A program made the position numbers and the translations under genes. Source: Nostoc sp. NIES-3756 (GTDB taxonomy: Bacteria; Cyanobacteriota; Cyanobacteriia; Cyanobacteriales; Nostocaceae). From it: DNA of 64,000 bases. Positions 1 to 8,866 of this stretch are shown piece by piece. The stretch covers positions 434,001 through 498,000 of the forward strand of contig NZ_AP017295.1 in NCBI RefSeq assembly GCF_001548375.1. The letters run 5' to 3'. The notes under the pieces are model-generated. The model saw only the letters and a program-made list of their open reading frames with translations. It was not told the DNA's origin and did not search any database. Positions within the stretch are counted from its first letter, which is position 1; every line of letters begins with the position of its first letter.

Positions 1-2
1 AC

Positions 3-413
3 GCCCAAGCCGCTCAAGTACCTGCTGACCAAAAAGATTTCCACTATGGTATTCTCTACGCTGACGTATTTCCTGTAGGTACTGCGGGTATCCCACCCAC
101 ATTGTTAATGCAGGATATGCTACACTTCTTGCCTCAATATTTACTTGATTATTACAAACAATATTGCCGTGGTGAAGAAGATATGTTGATTCAGTTGGGA
201 GTCACTTTCCAACGTTCAATGTATAACGTTACTTCTGCCGTAATTCAAGCATTACGCACAGCACTTTTATATCCATTAGATGATCCAAACCCCAAACATT
301 TACAAGCCAACCGCGAGTTTTTTGAAGCCCAGCTAAATCGCTTCACTCGTTCTGAATACGGTATGCGTAATGCTGCACGCCTGCGCCAAATTCAAAATCA
401 AGATTATCGCTAA
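3..413 (+). CDS. CO2 hydration protein, CupA/CupB (ChpX/ChpY) family, C-terminal part
   Basis: The reading frame is open from base 3 and has no start in the window, so this is the 3' end of a longer gene. The last 136 residues include PVGTAGIPPTLLMQD, HFLPQYLLDYY and a tail ending QIQNQDYR, which I recognise as the C-terminus of the cyanobacterial CO2-hydration proteins that work with specialised NDH-1 complexes at the thylakoid to convert CO2 to bicarbonate. From memory, Anabaena PCC 7120 has ndhF3-ndhD3-cupA a few genes upstream of natF, which would make this cupA. The C-terminus alone does not separate CupA from CupB. A hairpin terminator follows. Confidence 0.8.
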   Translation, partial: AQAAQVPADQKDFHYGILYADVFPVGTAGIPPTLLMQDMLHFLPQYLLDYYKQYCRGEEDMLIQLGVTFQRSMYNVTSAVIQALRTALLYPLDDPNPKHLQANREFFEAQLNRFTRSEYGMRNAARLRQIQNQDYR

Positions 414-447
414 AGTCTTCACTTTACAACTGCATTTCAACTACTCC

Positions 448-476
448 AGCCCACTGTTTTAAGGTGGGCTTTTTTA
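448..476 (+). terminator. Rho-independent terminator after the CO2-hydration gene
   Basis: A perfect stem AGCCCAC/GTGGGCT (448-454 and 464-470) with a 9-base loop is followed directly by a run of Ts. It lies 35 bases after the stop codon and before the convergent MFS gene. Confidence 0.85.
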
Positions 477-493
477 TTGCTGACAGCCAACCG

Positions 494-1783
494 TCAACTC
501 ATACCTTCATATATGGGATTCACTATTTTTTTAATTGTCCCTAATTTTTTAGTAAAAACACAAGCTCCAATTAAACAACAAATACCACCAAATAACAAAG
601 CGTTATCAACACCAACTTGACTAGCTAATGCACCAAAAAATAAATTACCAATAGGCAGTATTCCTAAGAAACCAGTTGTAAATATACTAGTTACCCTACC
701 TCTTTTATTCTCATCAGTAATAATTAACTGCATAAAATTGCTGAGTGCTGCCAGAGTTAAGGTATTATTCATACCGATGAGAAAAATAAATAACAAAGAA
801 AATTCCCAGACTGTTGAACGAGAAAACAAAATCAAACTTAACCCTAAAAAAATAGCAGCACGCGCTATAATCTCCGCTAGCCCTAACGCTTTTTTACGGG
901 AAATTAAATAAATCCCAGATACTATCGAACCAAAAGCAGAAGCAGTCATCAGAAAACCTAAAGTTTCTGCATTACCATTTAATATTTCTTTAGCAAATAT
1001 AGGCGTTAAATTTACATAAGTCATTGCCATGAAGCAAACTAATATTTGTAGCATTAAAAGATATTTAATTGGCAAAAACTCATAGGCAAAAACAAAGCCT
1101 TCTTTCAAGTTTTCCCAAATCTGTGGTTTTCTCTTAGATATACTATCAGGAAGGGATTTGACTTTACTTGTTAAGATTGCTGATAAAAATGGTAGGTAAC
1201 TAATTGCATCTACTAAAAAGCATGAAGCAGCACCAGACCTAGCAATTAATATACCGCCAATCATTGGACTCACAAACTTAGCAGTATTAATTAGGAATGA
1301 GTGAGAAGCCATTGCACTGTAAACTTCAGCTTTCGTTTCTACCAGTCTAGGAATAATTACTTGACGAGCAGGTAAATCAAAAGCTTTAACTGTTCCTTGA
1401 AGCATTCCAATCACAATAATCCAAGTAACATTAATATGATTGTTCAGCGTTAGAAAGGTCAGTGTAGAAGATAAAACTATAGATACTATTTGTGTTGTTA
1501 GTAAAACATATCTTAAATTCCACCGATCTAGTAATACACCAGCTAATGGCGTAATAAATAAGCCTACAGCTTGGTTGGTAAATCCAGCTACCCCCACTAA
1601 CATAGCTGAATTTGTTAATTGATAAACCAGCCACACTAAGGCAATTTGTGTCATCCAAGAACCAAAAAAAGATAAGCTCTCGCCAATGACAAAACTAGCA
1701 AAGTTTAAAGATTTGAGTGCAGGCGGCAATTCTAAAGAAATAAGTTTGTTTACTTTATAGCTATCTCTCTGAGTTGGTGTCAT
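494..1783 (-). CDS. MFS transporter (DHA3/EntS-like exporter family)
   Basis: This 429-residue protein has about a dozen hydrophobic segments and an MFS loop 2-3 motif near residue 80 (PLAGVLLDRWNLR). The opening segment with ESLSFFGSWMTQIALVWLVYQLT is typical of the MFS_3 group that includes the enterobactin exporter EntS and multidrug exporters. It should sit in the cytoplasmic membrane and export a small molecule. The substrate cannot be told; the only neighbour that could be linked is the oxygenase gene upstream on the same strand, 550 bases away. The ATG at 1783 has a weak AGGG upstream. The gene is A+T rich. Confidence 0.8.
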   Translation of the reverse strand: MTPTQRDSYKVNKLISLELPPALKSLNFASFVIGESLSFFGSWMTQIALVWLVYQLTNSAMLVGVAGFTNQAVGLFITPLAGVLLDRWNLRYVLLTTQIVSIVLSSTLTFLTLNNHINVTWIIVIGMLQGTVKAFDLPARQVIIPRLVETKAEVYSAMASHSFLINTAKFVSPMIGGILIARSGAASCFLVDAISYLPFLSAILTSKVKSLPDSISKRKPQIWENLKEGFVFAYEFLPIKYLLMLQILVCFMAMTYVNLTPIFAKEILNGNAETLGFLMTASAFGSIVSGIYLISRKKALGLAEIIARAAIFLGLSLILFSRSTVWEFSLLFIFLIGMNNTLTLAALSNFMQLIITDENKRGRVTSIFTTGFLGILPIGNLFFGALASQVGVDNALLFGGICCLIGACVFTKKLGTIKKIVNPIYEGMS

Positions 1784-2333
1784 CGGATATCCCTTGTTTG
1801 CAAATATCTGTCAACCTTGAATAAAAATTCCAAGTAAGTGCTGTAAAAACTTAATTCTTGTAATAGGCAGTCGCAATTGGTAAAGAAAAAAGTCCACATA
1901 AAGCTTTCCCTTTTTATCAGTCAAGTCACCAATACATTTGCTCTAGTTTGAAAGTGGGGAGTGGGGAAAACCAGTTTTACGCTTGGCTGTGAAATTTTTT
2001 CCTTGAGAATGCCCCAACGCTCTACCAAAGTCATTATGTTTAATCTGGCTTAATATTAGTTAGGCATAAATTTTATATGCGAACTATTTGTGCAAAAAAT
2101 AGTTAGTTAATTTAACTAATGTGCATATCGTATCATAGGCAGCCAAAGAACTACAACAGCCGTTACGTAGTTGTATTTAAGTTAGAAATTATACTAAATT
2201 ATTCCAATGAATAAATTATCTATCTTGTAACATCATCTATGATGTACAAAAATTTATATAAAGAAGTTCCAGTATCTATAGATTAAGTACTGCTCAATCT
2301 ACTTTTTTAAGTAAATATGAATGCGATCGCAAT
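1784..2333. other. Gene-free 550-bp region
   Basis: I found no credible coding frame. The stretch is A+T rich and contains one perfect dyad, TTAGTTAA/TTAACTAA with a single-base centre (2103-2119). It could be an operator for the MFS gene, but its distance of about 320 bases from that start makes this uncertain. Confidence 0.5.
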
Positions 2334-3227
2334 TCAATTGTAATTGTGCTGCCAGAATACGTAGTGTTTTTGATTTTCGGACAGATTTGAACTAATTGCT
2401 AGTAAATCTTTTTCAGTCAGTGAAGATTTACAATAAAATGGGTGCTTGGGTTGTCTAGTAGTGTAGTCAAAAAATATTGATAATCTATCTTCAGATAGGG
2501 GTAACTTTCCTTTATGGAATATATTGGCAGTGTCAACAAAAATTACTGTACCAGATGCCCCTATACACGATTGCCAAATAGATGAAGATACCACCTGCTC
2601 CATAATTTCATCTTTTATGTAACCATCGTCATATTTTAAAGACTTAGTAATAGATGGCGTGAAAGATTTAGGAATATATTGAAATGGCCCACCATCTTCA
2701 TCTATATCATTAAGATAAATAATAATTTTGAGCATCTTTCTATCTTCTTTGTCTAGATGCCATAATCGAGATTTTTTCAAAACTTGATTTTTAATATCCC
2801 TGCGAAAATAAGCCCCATGATAGGCTACTGATAGCCCTAGATAATTCTCTACAATGCTAAGTAGACGCTGTTGTAGTCCCCAAAGGAATATATCAGAATG
2901 TTCTCTCATTTGCTCAGAGGTAGCATGAATAGTAAATTCATGCGCATTTCCAGGAATATTTTTAGGTATTTGTGGAAGTAATTTGTTCGCAGATTCGAGC
3001 ATTTCTATGGTGGAAGGGATTGATAACTCTGTTAACGAAGTTATAACAATTCCTTCTGCTTTAAGCTTTTCAACCAAAGCAATATCATTGTCTGCCAAAG
3101 TAGGTAAATAAGCAATATGATTAGCGATCGCAGTCTGATAAGCAATATCAGCATTAGTGCTGAGAAATGGTATTTGATATAACTTTCTAATTATTTCATT
3201 ACGAACTTTTTTTAAAATTGTTTTCAT
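2334..3227 (-). CDS. Phytanoyl-CoA dioxygenase-like Fe(II)/2-oxoglutarate oxygenase
   Basis: The 297-residue protein carries the pattern of a double-stranded beta-helix oxygenase: WHLDKED supplies His157 and Asp159, a DEDGGPFQYIP strand follows, and FHKG gives the distal His238 with Arg248 (SEDRLSIFF) placed to bind 2-oxoglutarate. These are the residues expected of the PhyH family, which hydroxylates or halogenates small molecules. The N-terminal 100 residues match nothing I know. The gene stands alone between a polysaccharide gene and an exporter; its substrate is unknown. The iron triad makes the fold fairly secure, the exact family less so. Confidence 0.7.
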   Translation of the reverse strand: MKTILKKVRNEIIRKLYQIPFLSTNADIAYQTAIANHIAYLPTLADNDIALVEKLKAEGIVITSLTELSIPSTIEMLESANKLLPQIPKNIPGNAHEFTIHATSEQMREHSDIFLWGLQQRLLSIVENYLGLSVAYHGAYFRRDIKNQVLKKSRLWHLDKEDRKMLKIIIYLNDIDEDGGPFQYIPKSFTPSITKSLKYDDGYIKDEIMEQVVSSSIWQSCIGASGTVIFVDTANIFHKGKLPLSEDRLSIFFDYTTRQPKHPFYCKSSLTEKDLLAISSNLSENQKHYVFWQHNYN

Positions 3228-3382
3228 AATTAAACTTTTATAAGCAATCTCTAGTAAGACTTATTTTTAATGTAGTGACATTTTTGTAAATGATTGCTTA
3301 TATTATCGTTATTTCTGTTTTCCTTGAAGCCATATTGGCACTAATTACCCAAGAATATTAAAGGCAGAAAATTTATCATAAA

Positions 3383-3411
3383 AAATCCCTGATTTCTTAC
3401 TTCAGGGATTA
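3383..3411 (-). terminator. Terminator downstream of the STAS/sugar-transferase gene
   Basis: A 9-bp perfect stem (AATCCCTGA at 3384-3392 with TCAGGGATT at 3402-3410) is followed by a T run when read on the minus strand. It lies about 80 bases beyond the stop of the fusion gene. Confidence 0.75.
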
Positions 3412-3488
3412 TCAATATTTTTACTAACTAATTGTATTTAGTTTCTACTATTTACTGGTTTCGACAATTACTCAGATATATTAATCTG

Positions 3489-4544
3489 CTAATAAGCACC
3501 ACTATTTCTATCAAACAGAACGGCAACAGTCTTGAAAATTAGCTTTAAATCGTACATCAAAGTCCAGTTTTTCTGATATAGCAAATCTAAGCGAATTACA
3601 TCTTCAAAACTACGGACTTTAGACCTACCATTAACTTGCCATTCTCCAGTCATACCGGGTTTAACATCTAAACGCTGCCATTCTGGTACTTCATAGCGTT
3701 CTACTTCATCTGGTGTGGGTGGTCTAGTTCCGACTAAACTCATATCCCCTTGCAAAACATTCCAAAATTGAGGAAATTCATCCAGACTAGTACGGCGTAA
3801 GAATCTGCCAACCCGCGTAATTCTGGGGTCATTTTCATTCTTAAAGAAAGCACCCTGTACTTGATTTTCCACTAGGGATTTTTTCGCTTCTGCATCCACG
3901 CACATAGAGCGGAATTTCCAAATTTTGAAGCGTTTACCCATCCAACCACAACGTATTTGTCCAAAGAAGATAGGGCCTGGGTCATCAATTTGAATGGCAA
4001 TGACTATGGGAATCAATAAAATACCCGTGATTACCAAACCCACCAAAGCACCAATAATATCGAGAAATCGTTTAGTCCAAGATGCTACAGAAGGATGAGT
4101 TGCGGGTAGCTGCTCTATTTTCCGAGTAGAACCCTTGTGAGGGTCTGAAGTATTTTCTGTTTCTTTTGGAAGTACGTCGCTACTGGGTTCAATAGAAAAA
4201 ACTTGATCTAGTCCTGTAAGGTTTAGTACTGCCATGACCTGAGGAGTAACATTCCGCAGGATCATAGGAATCCCTTTTTCTTGAGTAGTTTTAAAATTAC
4301 TAACCAAAGCTCCCAAACCACTGCTATCCATAAAAGTGGTTGCTTGAAAATCAACGATAATTTCCTTGGGATGAGAATCTTGTTTAGTTAATTCTTGGCA
4401 AGTTTGCTTAAAGTCTACTGCCTCTAGCACGCTTAATCGCGTAGGAACCTGCACTATTACTGTTTCGTTTAGGGTAGTAACTAGAAAATTTACCTCTGTG
4501 GGTTGGCTGGTCATGAAGCTTTGCACTTTGGTTGCCATGTACAT
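3489..4544 (-). CDS. STAS domain fused to a polyprenyl-phosphate sugar-1-phosphate transferase
   Basis: Residues about 20-120 form a STAS (anti-sigma factor antagonist-like) domain with the loop FMDSSGLGAL; Ser74 or Ser75 sits where SpoIIAA-type proteins are phosphorylated. A hydrophilic linker leads to residues 155-351, a WbaP/ExoY-type transferase with one hydrophobic segment (161-183), the FRSM motif, and the conserved block NDPRITRVGRFLRRTSLDEFPQ. The protein ends NSGAY as such enzymes often do. The transferase part should start polysaccharide repeat units on undecaprenyl phosphate at the inner membrane. The STAS part suggests control by a kinase/phosphatase switch, which is inference. 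No partner kinase is adjacent. Confidence 0.88.
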   Translation of the reverse strand: MYMATKVQSFMTSQPTEVNFLVTTLNETVIVQVPTRLSVLEAVDFKQTCQELTKQDSHPKEIIVDFQATTFMDSSGLGALVSNFKTTQEKGIPMILRNVTPQVMAVLNLTGLDQVFSIEPSSDVLPKETENTSDPHKGSTRKIEQLPATHPSVASWTKRFLDIIGALVGLVITGILLIPIVIAIQIDDPGPIFFGQIRCGWMGKRFKIWKFRSMCVDAEAKKSLVENQVQGAFFKNENDPRITRVGRFLRRTSLDEFPQFWNVLQGDMSLVGTRPPTPDEVERYEVPEWQRLDVKPGMTGEWQVNGRSKVRSFEDVIRLDLLYQKNWTLMYDLKLIFKTVAVLFDRNSGAY

Positions 4545-4727
4545 TTAATCTGCCACACATCATTATTGCTCTAGAAAATTACCTAACCTTAGGTTATATC
4601 AGTAGGCATAATGACTTATAGTTATTTTCTCAGGATCAGAGATTGCTGACGACGATTCACAATAGAACAAGAAGCTAAAAAACTTACTTGTTGTTGCATC
4701 GACGCGGTGCGATCGCATATTATACCC

Positions 4728-5522
4728 ATGACTGCTAAAACTACAGCCGAACCTACTGCACGCCTGGTTGAGTTCTTTTCTGCTATTCAAGGGGAAGGAC
4801 TGAATGTCGGGACACGTCAAATTTTCATTCGCTTTGCTTTTTGTGACTTGCGCTGTCACTTTTGCGATAGCGCCCACACTTGGAATGCACCTGATACTTG
4901 TAGAATAGAACGATCGCCTGGACTGAGAGATTTTGAAAGCTACTCAAACCCCGTTCCACTACACACCCTGATCGAATGGGTGGAAAGGCAAAATTTACCT
5001 TGTCTACACGATAGCATTAGCTTGACCGGGGGAGAACCACTTCTTCATGCTCATTTTTTACAAGAGTTTTTGCCTAAAGTGCGATCGCTCACTGGTTTAC
5101 CTATATACCTAGAGAGTGGCGGACATCGCCCAGAACAACTGGCTACGATTTTACCCCATCTAGATTCTGTGGGTATGGATTTGAAGCTCAATAGCGTCAG
5201 TGGTGAATCTCATTGGCAAGCACATAGCCAATTCCTGCAACTCTGTTATCCACGTTTAGAGACTTTTGTCAAGATAATTATCTCTAACTGTACAGATATA
5301 GCTGAATTAGAACGTGCTGCTTTGCTAGTGGCAGATGTCAGTCCCGAAATCCCTGTATTTTTACAACCCGTCACGCCATTAGCTGCTTCTGAGCAATTTA
5401 GCCAAACACCTGTGCTTGCTCCTGCTCCCGAACAGGTGTTGATTTGGCAAGCCTTGATGAAACGGTTCTTAAAATATGTCCGCGTTGTGCCGCAGACTCA
5501 TAAAATGTTAAATCAGCTATGA
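4728..5522 (+). CDS. queE: 7-carboxy-7-deazaguanine synthase-like radical SAM protein (QueE)
   Basis: The protein has the N-terminal FSAIQGEG motif of QueE and a cluster motif C39-x3-C43-x2-C46 (CDLRCHFC), the spacing usual for radical SAM enzymes. SLTGGEPLLH follows. QueE rearranges 6-carboxytetrahydropterin to 7-carboxy-7-deazaguanine on the way to queuosine. I start at the ATG at 4728 (264 aa). An in-frame GTG at 4707 exists, but it lies in a HIP1 palindrome and would add only seven residues. No other queuosine genes are next to it. Confidence 0.85.
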   Translation: MTAKTTAEPTARLVEFFSAIQGEGLNVGTRQIFIRFAFCDLRCHFCDSAHTWNAPDTCRIERSPGLRDFESYSNPVPLHTLIEWVERQNLPCLHDSISLTGGEPLLHAHFLQEFLPKVRSLTGLPIYLESGGHRPEQLATILPHLDSVGMDLKLNSVSGESHWQAHSQFLQLCYPRLETFVKIIISNCTDIAELERAALLVADVSPEIPVFLQPVTPLAASEQFSQTPVLAPAPEQVLIWQALMKRFLKYVRVVPQTHKMLNQL

Positions 5523-5608
5523 CCAAGAAACCAACAAATTTCTGTAAAATTCTCTGATTAAATTAAAAAGTTTGTAAGGTAGTCAGCTCGTGACCTTGTA
5601 AACACTGA

Positions 5609-5683
5609 CTATATTGTGGGAGTTGGTAATCGGTAATCGGTAATCGGTAATTATGAAAAACTATTACCAATTACCGATTAGGT
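5609..5683. repeat. Heptanucleotide repeat GGTAATC with an inverted partner
   Basis: Three to four tandem GGTAATC units are followed after a short spacer by ATTACCAATTACCGATTA, their reverse complement. The stretch can fold into a hairpin between two convergent genes and may work as a terminator; that role is inference. Confidence 0.75.
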
Positions 5684-5686
5684 ATT

Positions 5687-6325
5687 TCACTCTTCATCAG
5701 GAGTTCTAGATTTACCTTTGGCTTTGTTAGCACTGCGCTTGAGTGCTGAGAGTCTAGCTTCATAGCGGGAACGCTGGCGCTTACTGGGTGTAGTGTCAAT
5801 GAGGGTTTTTAAGGCACTACCGAGACTCTTATAGGCGTTGGGGAGGCTGTAACCAAAGCGAGTGGCGAGAGCGATCGCTTTTTCGTCAGCATCGAGCAAT
5901 TCGCGCATTTGCTTTTCGCCGTTATTCTTTTGATACAATCGCCAGCCGGAAACACCACAAAGCGCCAAAGCTAAAACTAACAATAATCCATCCTGTACCC
6001 ATAATTCACCTACAGCACCACCTAAACCAATGGCTAATGCTGCCATTTCCCACCCATCTTTGGGAATTGTGTCATTTTGAATACGGGCGACTTCATGCCA
6101 AAATAGCAGATTGCGCTGATCCATCGCCAGAGCATCCCATTTCACCAAGTCAATTTGAATCTCTACTTGGTCTTTACCGATTTCTTCGCTGCGGATCAGG
6201 GGTGGATTGACCTCAGTTGTACCTTCAACTGTGACCCAGCTCTGCAATTCTGGTGGTAGTAAGCCTTTCAACCGCCGAAGTTCACTCATTTCCGCTTTGG
6301 CAGAGGAGGTTGCATAGGATGTCAT
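5687..6325 (-). CDS. DUF3318 family membrane protein
   Basis: The 212-residue protein resembles the DUF3318 family that I know only from cyanobacteria. It opens with a soluble part containing MSELRRLKGLLPPELQSWV, has two hydrophobic segments around residues 95-130 (AALAIGLGGAVGELW and LLLVLALALCGVSGW), and ends in a basic tail (KRQRSRYEARLSALKRSANKAKGK). This suggests two membrane passes with both ends in the cytoplasm. Function is unknown. It is transcribed away from the YbjN gene's 3' end, 219 bases downstream of it. Confidence 0.7.
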   Translation of the reverse strand: MTSYATSSAKAEMSELRRLKGLLPPELQSWVTVEGTTEVNPPLIRSEEIGKDQVEIQIDLVKWDALAMDQRNLLFWHEVARIQNDTIPKDGWEMAALAIGLGGAVGELWVQDGLLLVLALALCGVSGWRLYQKNNGEKQMRELLDADEKAIALATRFGYSLPNAYKSLGSALKTLIDTTPSKRQRSRYEARLSALKRSANKAKGKSRTPDEE

Positions 6326-6400
6326 AAAATCCAGCCCTAAAAAATTTCAATATTATGATGAGGTTATCACTTTGGAGTATAGCTGACTTGGATAGGCAAT

Positions 6401-6442
6401 GAGTGCCGTTAGCGGTAGCGGGGCGATGAGCAGCGTGCTGAG
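6401..6442. repeat. Dispersed repeat, copy 1 (GAGTGCCGTTAGCGG type)
   Basis: The stretch starting GAGTGCCGTTAGCGG and ending GTGCTGAG recurs in a shorter form at 24991-25025. It is G+C richer than the surrounding spacer. It looks like a short intergenic repeat of the genome. Confidence 0.55.
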
Positions 6443-6544
6443 TCCTAAGTAAAAAATTTTCACCTCTGGCCTCTAGTCTAAGCCACTCTTTTCATTCGTT
6501 CTAGTGTATGTAGTTAATGATAGCTACTTCAGTGATGATCCGTC

Positions 6545-7138
6545 TCAGTCTGTAGGAAAACTTCCGCGCTTCTTTCGTGCTTCCATTGCTTTTTCTAAAA
6601 TTTCTAATAATCCAGGTGCTTCTTCTTGGATACTCAACAAAATTCTTTCCCCAAGTTCTATATTTCCTGGATCATGTCCTGTTTTCATAACTTCCTTTAG
6701 GCGAGGTAAGGCTATGTTATCGACAATTTGAATTAATCCACTCAAACAACGATGAAACTGCTTCTCTGTCAAAATCGAGTCTTCCAAGGGAAACTCTATA
6801 ATTGCCCTAATTTCACCATCTGATGGGTCATACTCCCATTGCAACATTTTTGTTTCCCAGGAAATCGCCAGCATCGTTTGTAAGATGGCTCCCTTGTAAG
6901 GATGGTCTTGCACTCCCGCCAAAACTTGCGGCGCAAATACCCGAAAAAATTTACCTTGCTCATCTAGTTGGACAACTATCAAAAAATCTTCTAGGTTATC
7001 AGCGTCCACACCTGTAATAATGCGGTCTTCTTCCTCCTCAAGACGGTAGTCCCAACCCAGTCTATCTAGGTAATTAGCGATTTGTTTGAGGTTAGCTCCC
7101 ATATAAGCCCCTTGAAAAAATGGTGGAGCATCTGTCAC
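6545..7138 (-). CDS. YbjN domain-containing protein
   Basis: The 197-residue acidic protein has the layout of YbjN/type III secretion chaperone-like proteins: an opening helix (LKQIANYLDRLGWDYRLEEEEDRI), a strand-rich middle, and PLEDSILTEKQFHRCLSGLIQIVD. It is soluble with no signal peptide. YbjN proteins are small regulators or chaperones whose partners are mostly unknown. An internal ATG at 7102 (MGANLKQ) is an alternative start that would remove 12 residues. The gene is followed by DUF3318 on the same strand. Confidence 0.65.
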   Translation of the reverse strand: MTDAPPFFQGAYMGANLKQIANYLDRLGWDYRLEEEEDRIITGVDADNLEDFLIVVQLDEQGKFFRVFAPQVLAGVQDHPYKGAILQTMLAISWETKMLQWEYDPSDGEIRAIIEFPLEDSILTEKQFHRCLSGLIQIVDNIALPRLKEVMKTGHDPGNIELGERILLSIQEEAPGLLEILEKAMEARKKRGSFPTD

Positions 7139-7610
7139 CAGACCTAGTTTAACCTTTTAGCGGCCTTTACTTAATTAGCCTAATTGCTTCTCTGATTTTA
7201 GAAATATGCTCTAAGGCTTAGTAGCCGACATTAGCCGATGCGTTAATATCTACAAATTTCTGCGATAGTAGACCTTGCACTTAATATGCTAAGTATGAGT
7301 TAAAAGAAAATATTCTTATTGATATATTTGATGTAATAACCAACTATAAAAGTATCTGTTCAGTCGTTAAAATTTAGTTTGTTTATAGACTATAAATCAG
7401 TTTATTTTCAATAAAAAAACCAAAATTCAAGCAGAATATAAATCATTACATAGCCTTAAAAACTAATGGTATTAACCATTACTAGTTTTTTTATTAAAGG
7501 AAACTGCATCATAAGTACCAAAAAAGTTTTATATTACAGACATCAATTTGTTCTTACACATTTATTGTATTCACTAACACATTTTTGGGCATCAATTGTT
7601 TTGGGATTTT
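7139..7610. other. Gene-free region upstream of the amino-acid transporter operon
   Basis: This A+T rich stretch separates the divergent YbjN and natF genes and must hold both promoters. Apart from the dyad listed at 7464-7482 I see no structure in it. Confidence 0.6.
7464..7482 (+). promoter_or_regulatory. Dyad with an NtcA-like GTA-N8-TAC site upstream of natF
   Basis: TAATGGT and ACCATTA form a perfect 7-bp dyad (7464-7470 and 7475-7481). Bases 7469-7482 also read GTA-N8-TAC, the consensus of the cyanobacterial nitrogen regulator NtcA. The centre of the dyad and that of the NtcA pattern do not coincide, and I see no TAN3T box at the usual distance, so NtcA binding is only a possibility. 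Confidence 0.35.
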
Positions 7611-8705
7611 ATGAAAAAATTGGCTTTAATTCTGGGAACATCGTTAATTTTAACTATTACTGCTTGTGGGGGAAACTCAGGACAAACTACAACCACTAAC
7701 ACAGGAGGTACACCAGTAGCACAAACAACAGGCAATGGGGTACGCACAGCAGGTGGCGATCGCTTCAACACAATCAAAAATCGTGGACAATTAATCTGTG
7801 GTGTCAGTGGTGAAGTTCCTGGATTCAGTTTTGTAGGAACCGACGGCAAATATAGCGGGATTGATGTGGATATTTGCCGTGCTGTAGCTGCTGCCTTATT
7901 TGATAACCCAGATGCAGTAGAATTTCGCAATCTCAATGCTAAAGAACGCTTTACCGCGCTACAGACTGGCGAAGTAGATATTCTCAGCCGCAACACCACC
8001 TGGACATTAAGCCGCGCTACCTCAGTTGGTTTAGACTTTGCGCCTGTAGTTTTTTATGATGGTCAAGCAATCATGGTACGCAAAAGTAGCGGTATCAAAT
8101 CTTTAACAGACCTCAAAGACAAAGCCATTTGTGTACAAACAGGCACAACTACTGAGCAGAACTTGGCAGACCAAATGCGTAAGCGCAACATAACCTATAA
8201 GCCAGTGGTTTTTGAAGACGTTAACATCACTTTTGCTACCTATGCCGAAGGACGCTGTGATGCAATTACAGCAGACCGTTCAGCTTTAGTATCCAGAGGA
8301 ACTACTCTTCCCAAACCAGAGGATAACGTGATTTTGGAAGAAGTGATTTCTTCAGAACCCCTTGCGCCTGCCGTAGCCAAAGGAGATAGCAAGTGGGGTG
8401 ATACAGTGAAGTGGGTAGTTTATTCCTTACTCAAAGCTGAAGAATTGGGCATTAATTCACAAAACTTAGGGCAATTCACAAATAGCACTGATCCAGATGT
8501 CAAACGCTTTTTAGGAACCGAAGGTAATTTAGGTGAAGGACTAGGTTTACCTAACGACTTTGCTGCCAAAGTTATCAAACATGTAGGGAATTATGGCGAA
8601 ATCTACGATCGCAATCTCGGCCCTAAGACAAAACTCAACCTAGCACGCGGTCAAAATCAACTATGGTCAAAAGGCGGATTGTTGTATTCTCCACCATTTA
8701 GGTAA
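7611..8705 (+). CDS. natF: Amino-acid ABC transporter substrate-binding lipoprotein (NatF-like)
   Basis: The protein starts at ATG 7611 with a signal peptide and lipobox (LTITAC, Cys19), followed by a Gly/Thr-rich linker. The rest is a periplasmic binding protein of the glutamate/polar amino-acid family, with RGQLICGVSGEVPGFS at the front, DGKYSGIDVDICRAVAAA, and the NTTWTLSRATSVGLDFAPV block. It captures amino acids and delivers them to the two permeases that follow. The gene order binding protein-permease-permease-ATPase matches the N-II system natF-natG-natH with bgtA of Anabaena PCC 7120 as I recall it. Confidence 0.85.
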   Translation: MKKLALILGTSLILTITACGGNSGQTTTTNTGGTPVAQTTGNGVRTAGGDRFNTIKNRGQLICGVSGEVPGFSFVGTDGKYSGIDVDICRAVAAALFDNPDAVEFRNLNAKERFTALQTGEVDILSRNTTWTLSRATSVGLDFAPVVFYDGQAIMVRKSSGIKSLTDLKDKAICVQTGTTTEQNLADQMRKRNITYKPVVFEDVNITFATYAEGRCDAITADRSALVSRGTTLPKPEDNVILEEVISSEPLAPAVAKGDSKWGDTVKWVVYSLLKAEELGINSQNLGQFTNSTDPDVKRFLGTEGNLGEGLGLPNDFAAKVIKHVGNYGEIYDRNLGPKTKLNLARGQNQLWSKGGLLYSPPFR

Positions 8706-8737
8706 GAAATTGGGGAATGGGGAGTGTGGGAGATTGA

Positions 8738-8773
8738 GGAGAAACCCACCCCTAAACCCTCCAAGGAGGGGAA
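8738..8773 (-). repeat. Dispersed hairpin repeat, copy 1
   Basis: The segment GAGAAACCCACCCCTAAACC plus the following AGGAGGGG is the reverse complement of the repeats at 10921-10956 and 21423-21460. Its CCTCC/GGAGG core can form a hairpin. It lies in the natF-natG spacer. Confidence 0.65.
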
Positions 8774-8789
8774 CAGCAAGGGGGAATAA

Positions 8790-8866
8790 CTATGGACTAT
8801 GGACTAATGACTAATGACTAATGACTAATGACTAATGACTAATGACTAATGACCAATGACTAATGA
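8790..8866 (+). repeat. Heptanucleotide repeat TAATGAC running into the natG start codon
   Basis: About nine tandem copies of TAATGAC, one varied to CAATGAC, end at the natG start; the natG ATG at 8856 is the ATG of the last copies. Every unit contains an overlapping stop-start (TAATG). An upstream copy used as a start would read only M-T-N-D before a stop. Confidence 0.85.

Noticed and set aside
2103..2119. Perfect dyad TTAGTTAA-T-TTAACTAA as an operator
   Set aside because: A+T-only palindromes arise easily in such spacers, and it is about 320 bases from the nearest start; noted only in the spacer entry.
4599..4877. 92-residue minus-strand frame over the queE start
   Set aside because: It lies antisense to the radical SAM gene and lacks family features.
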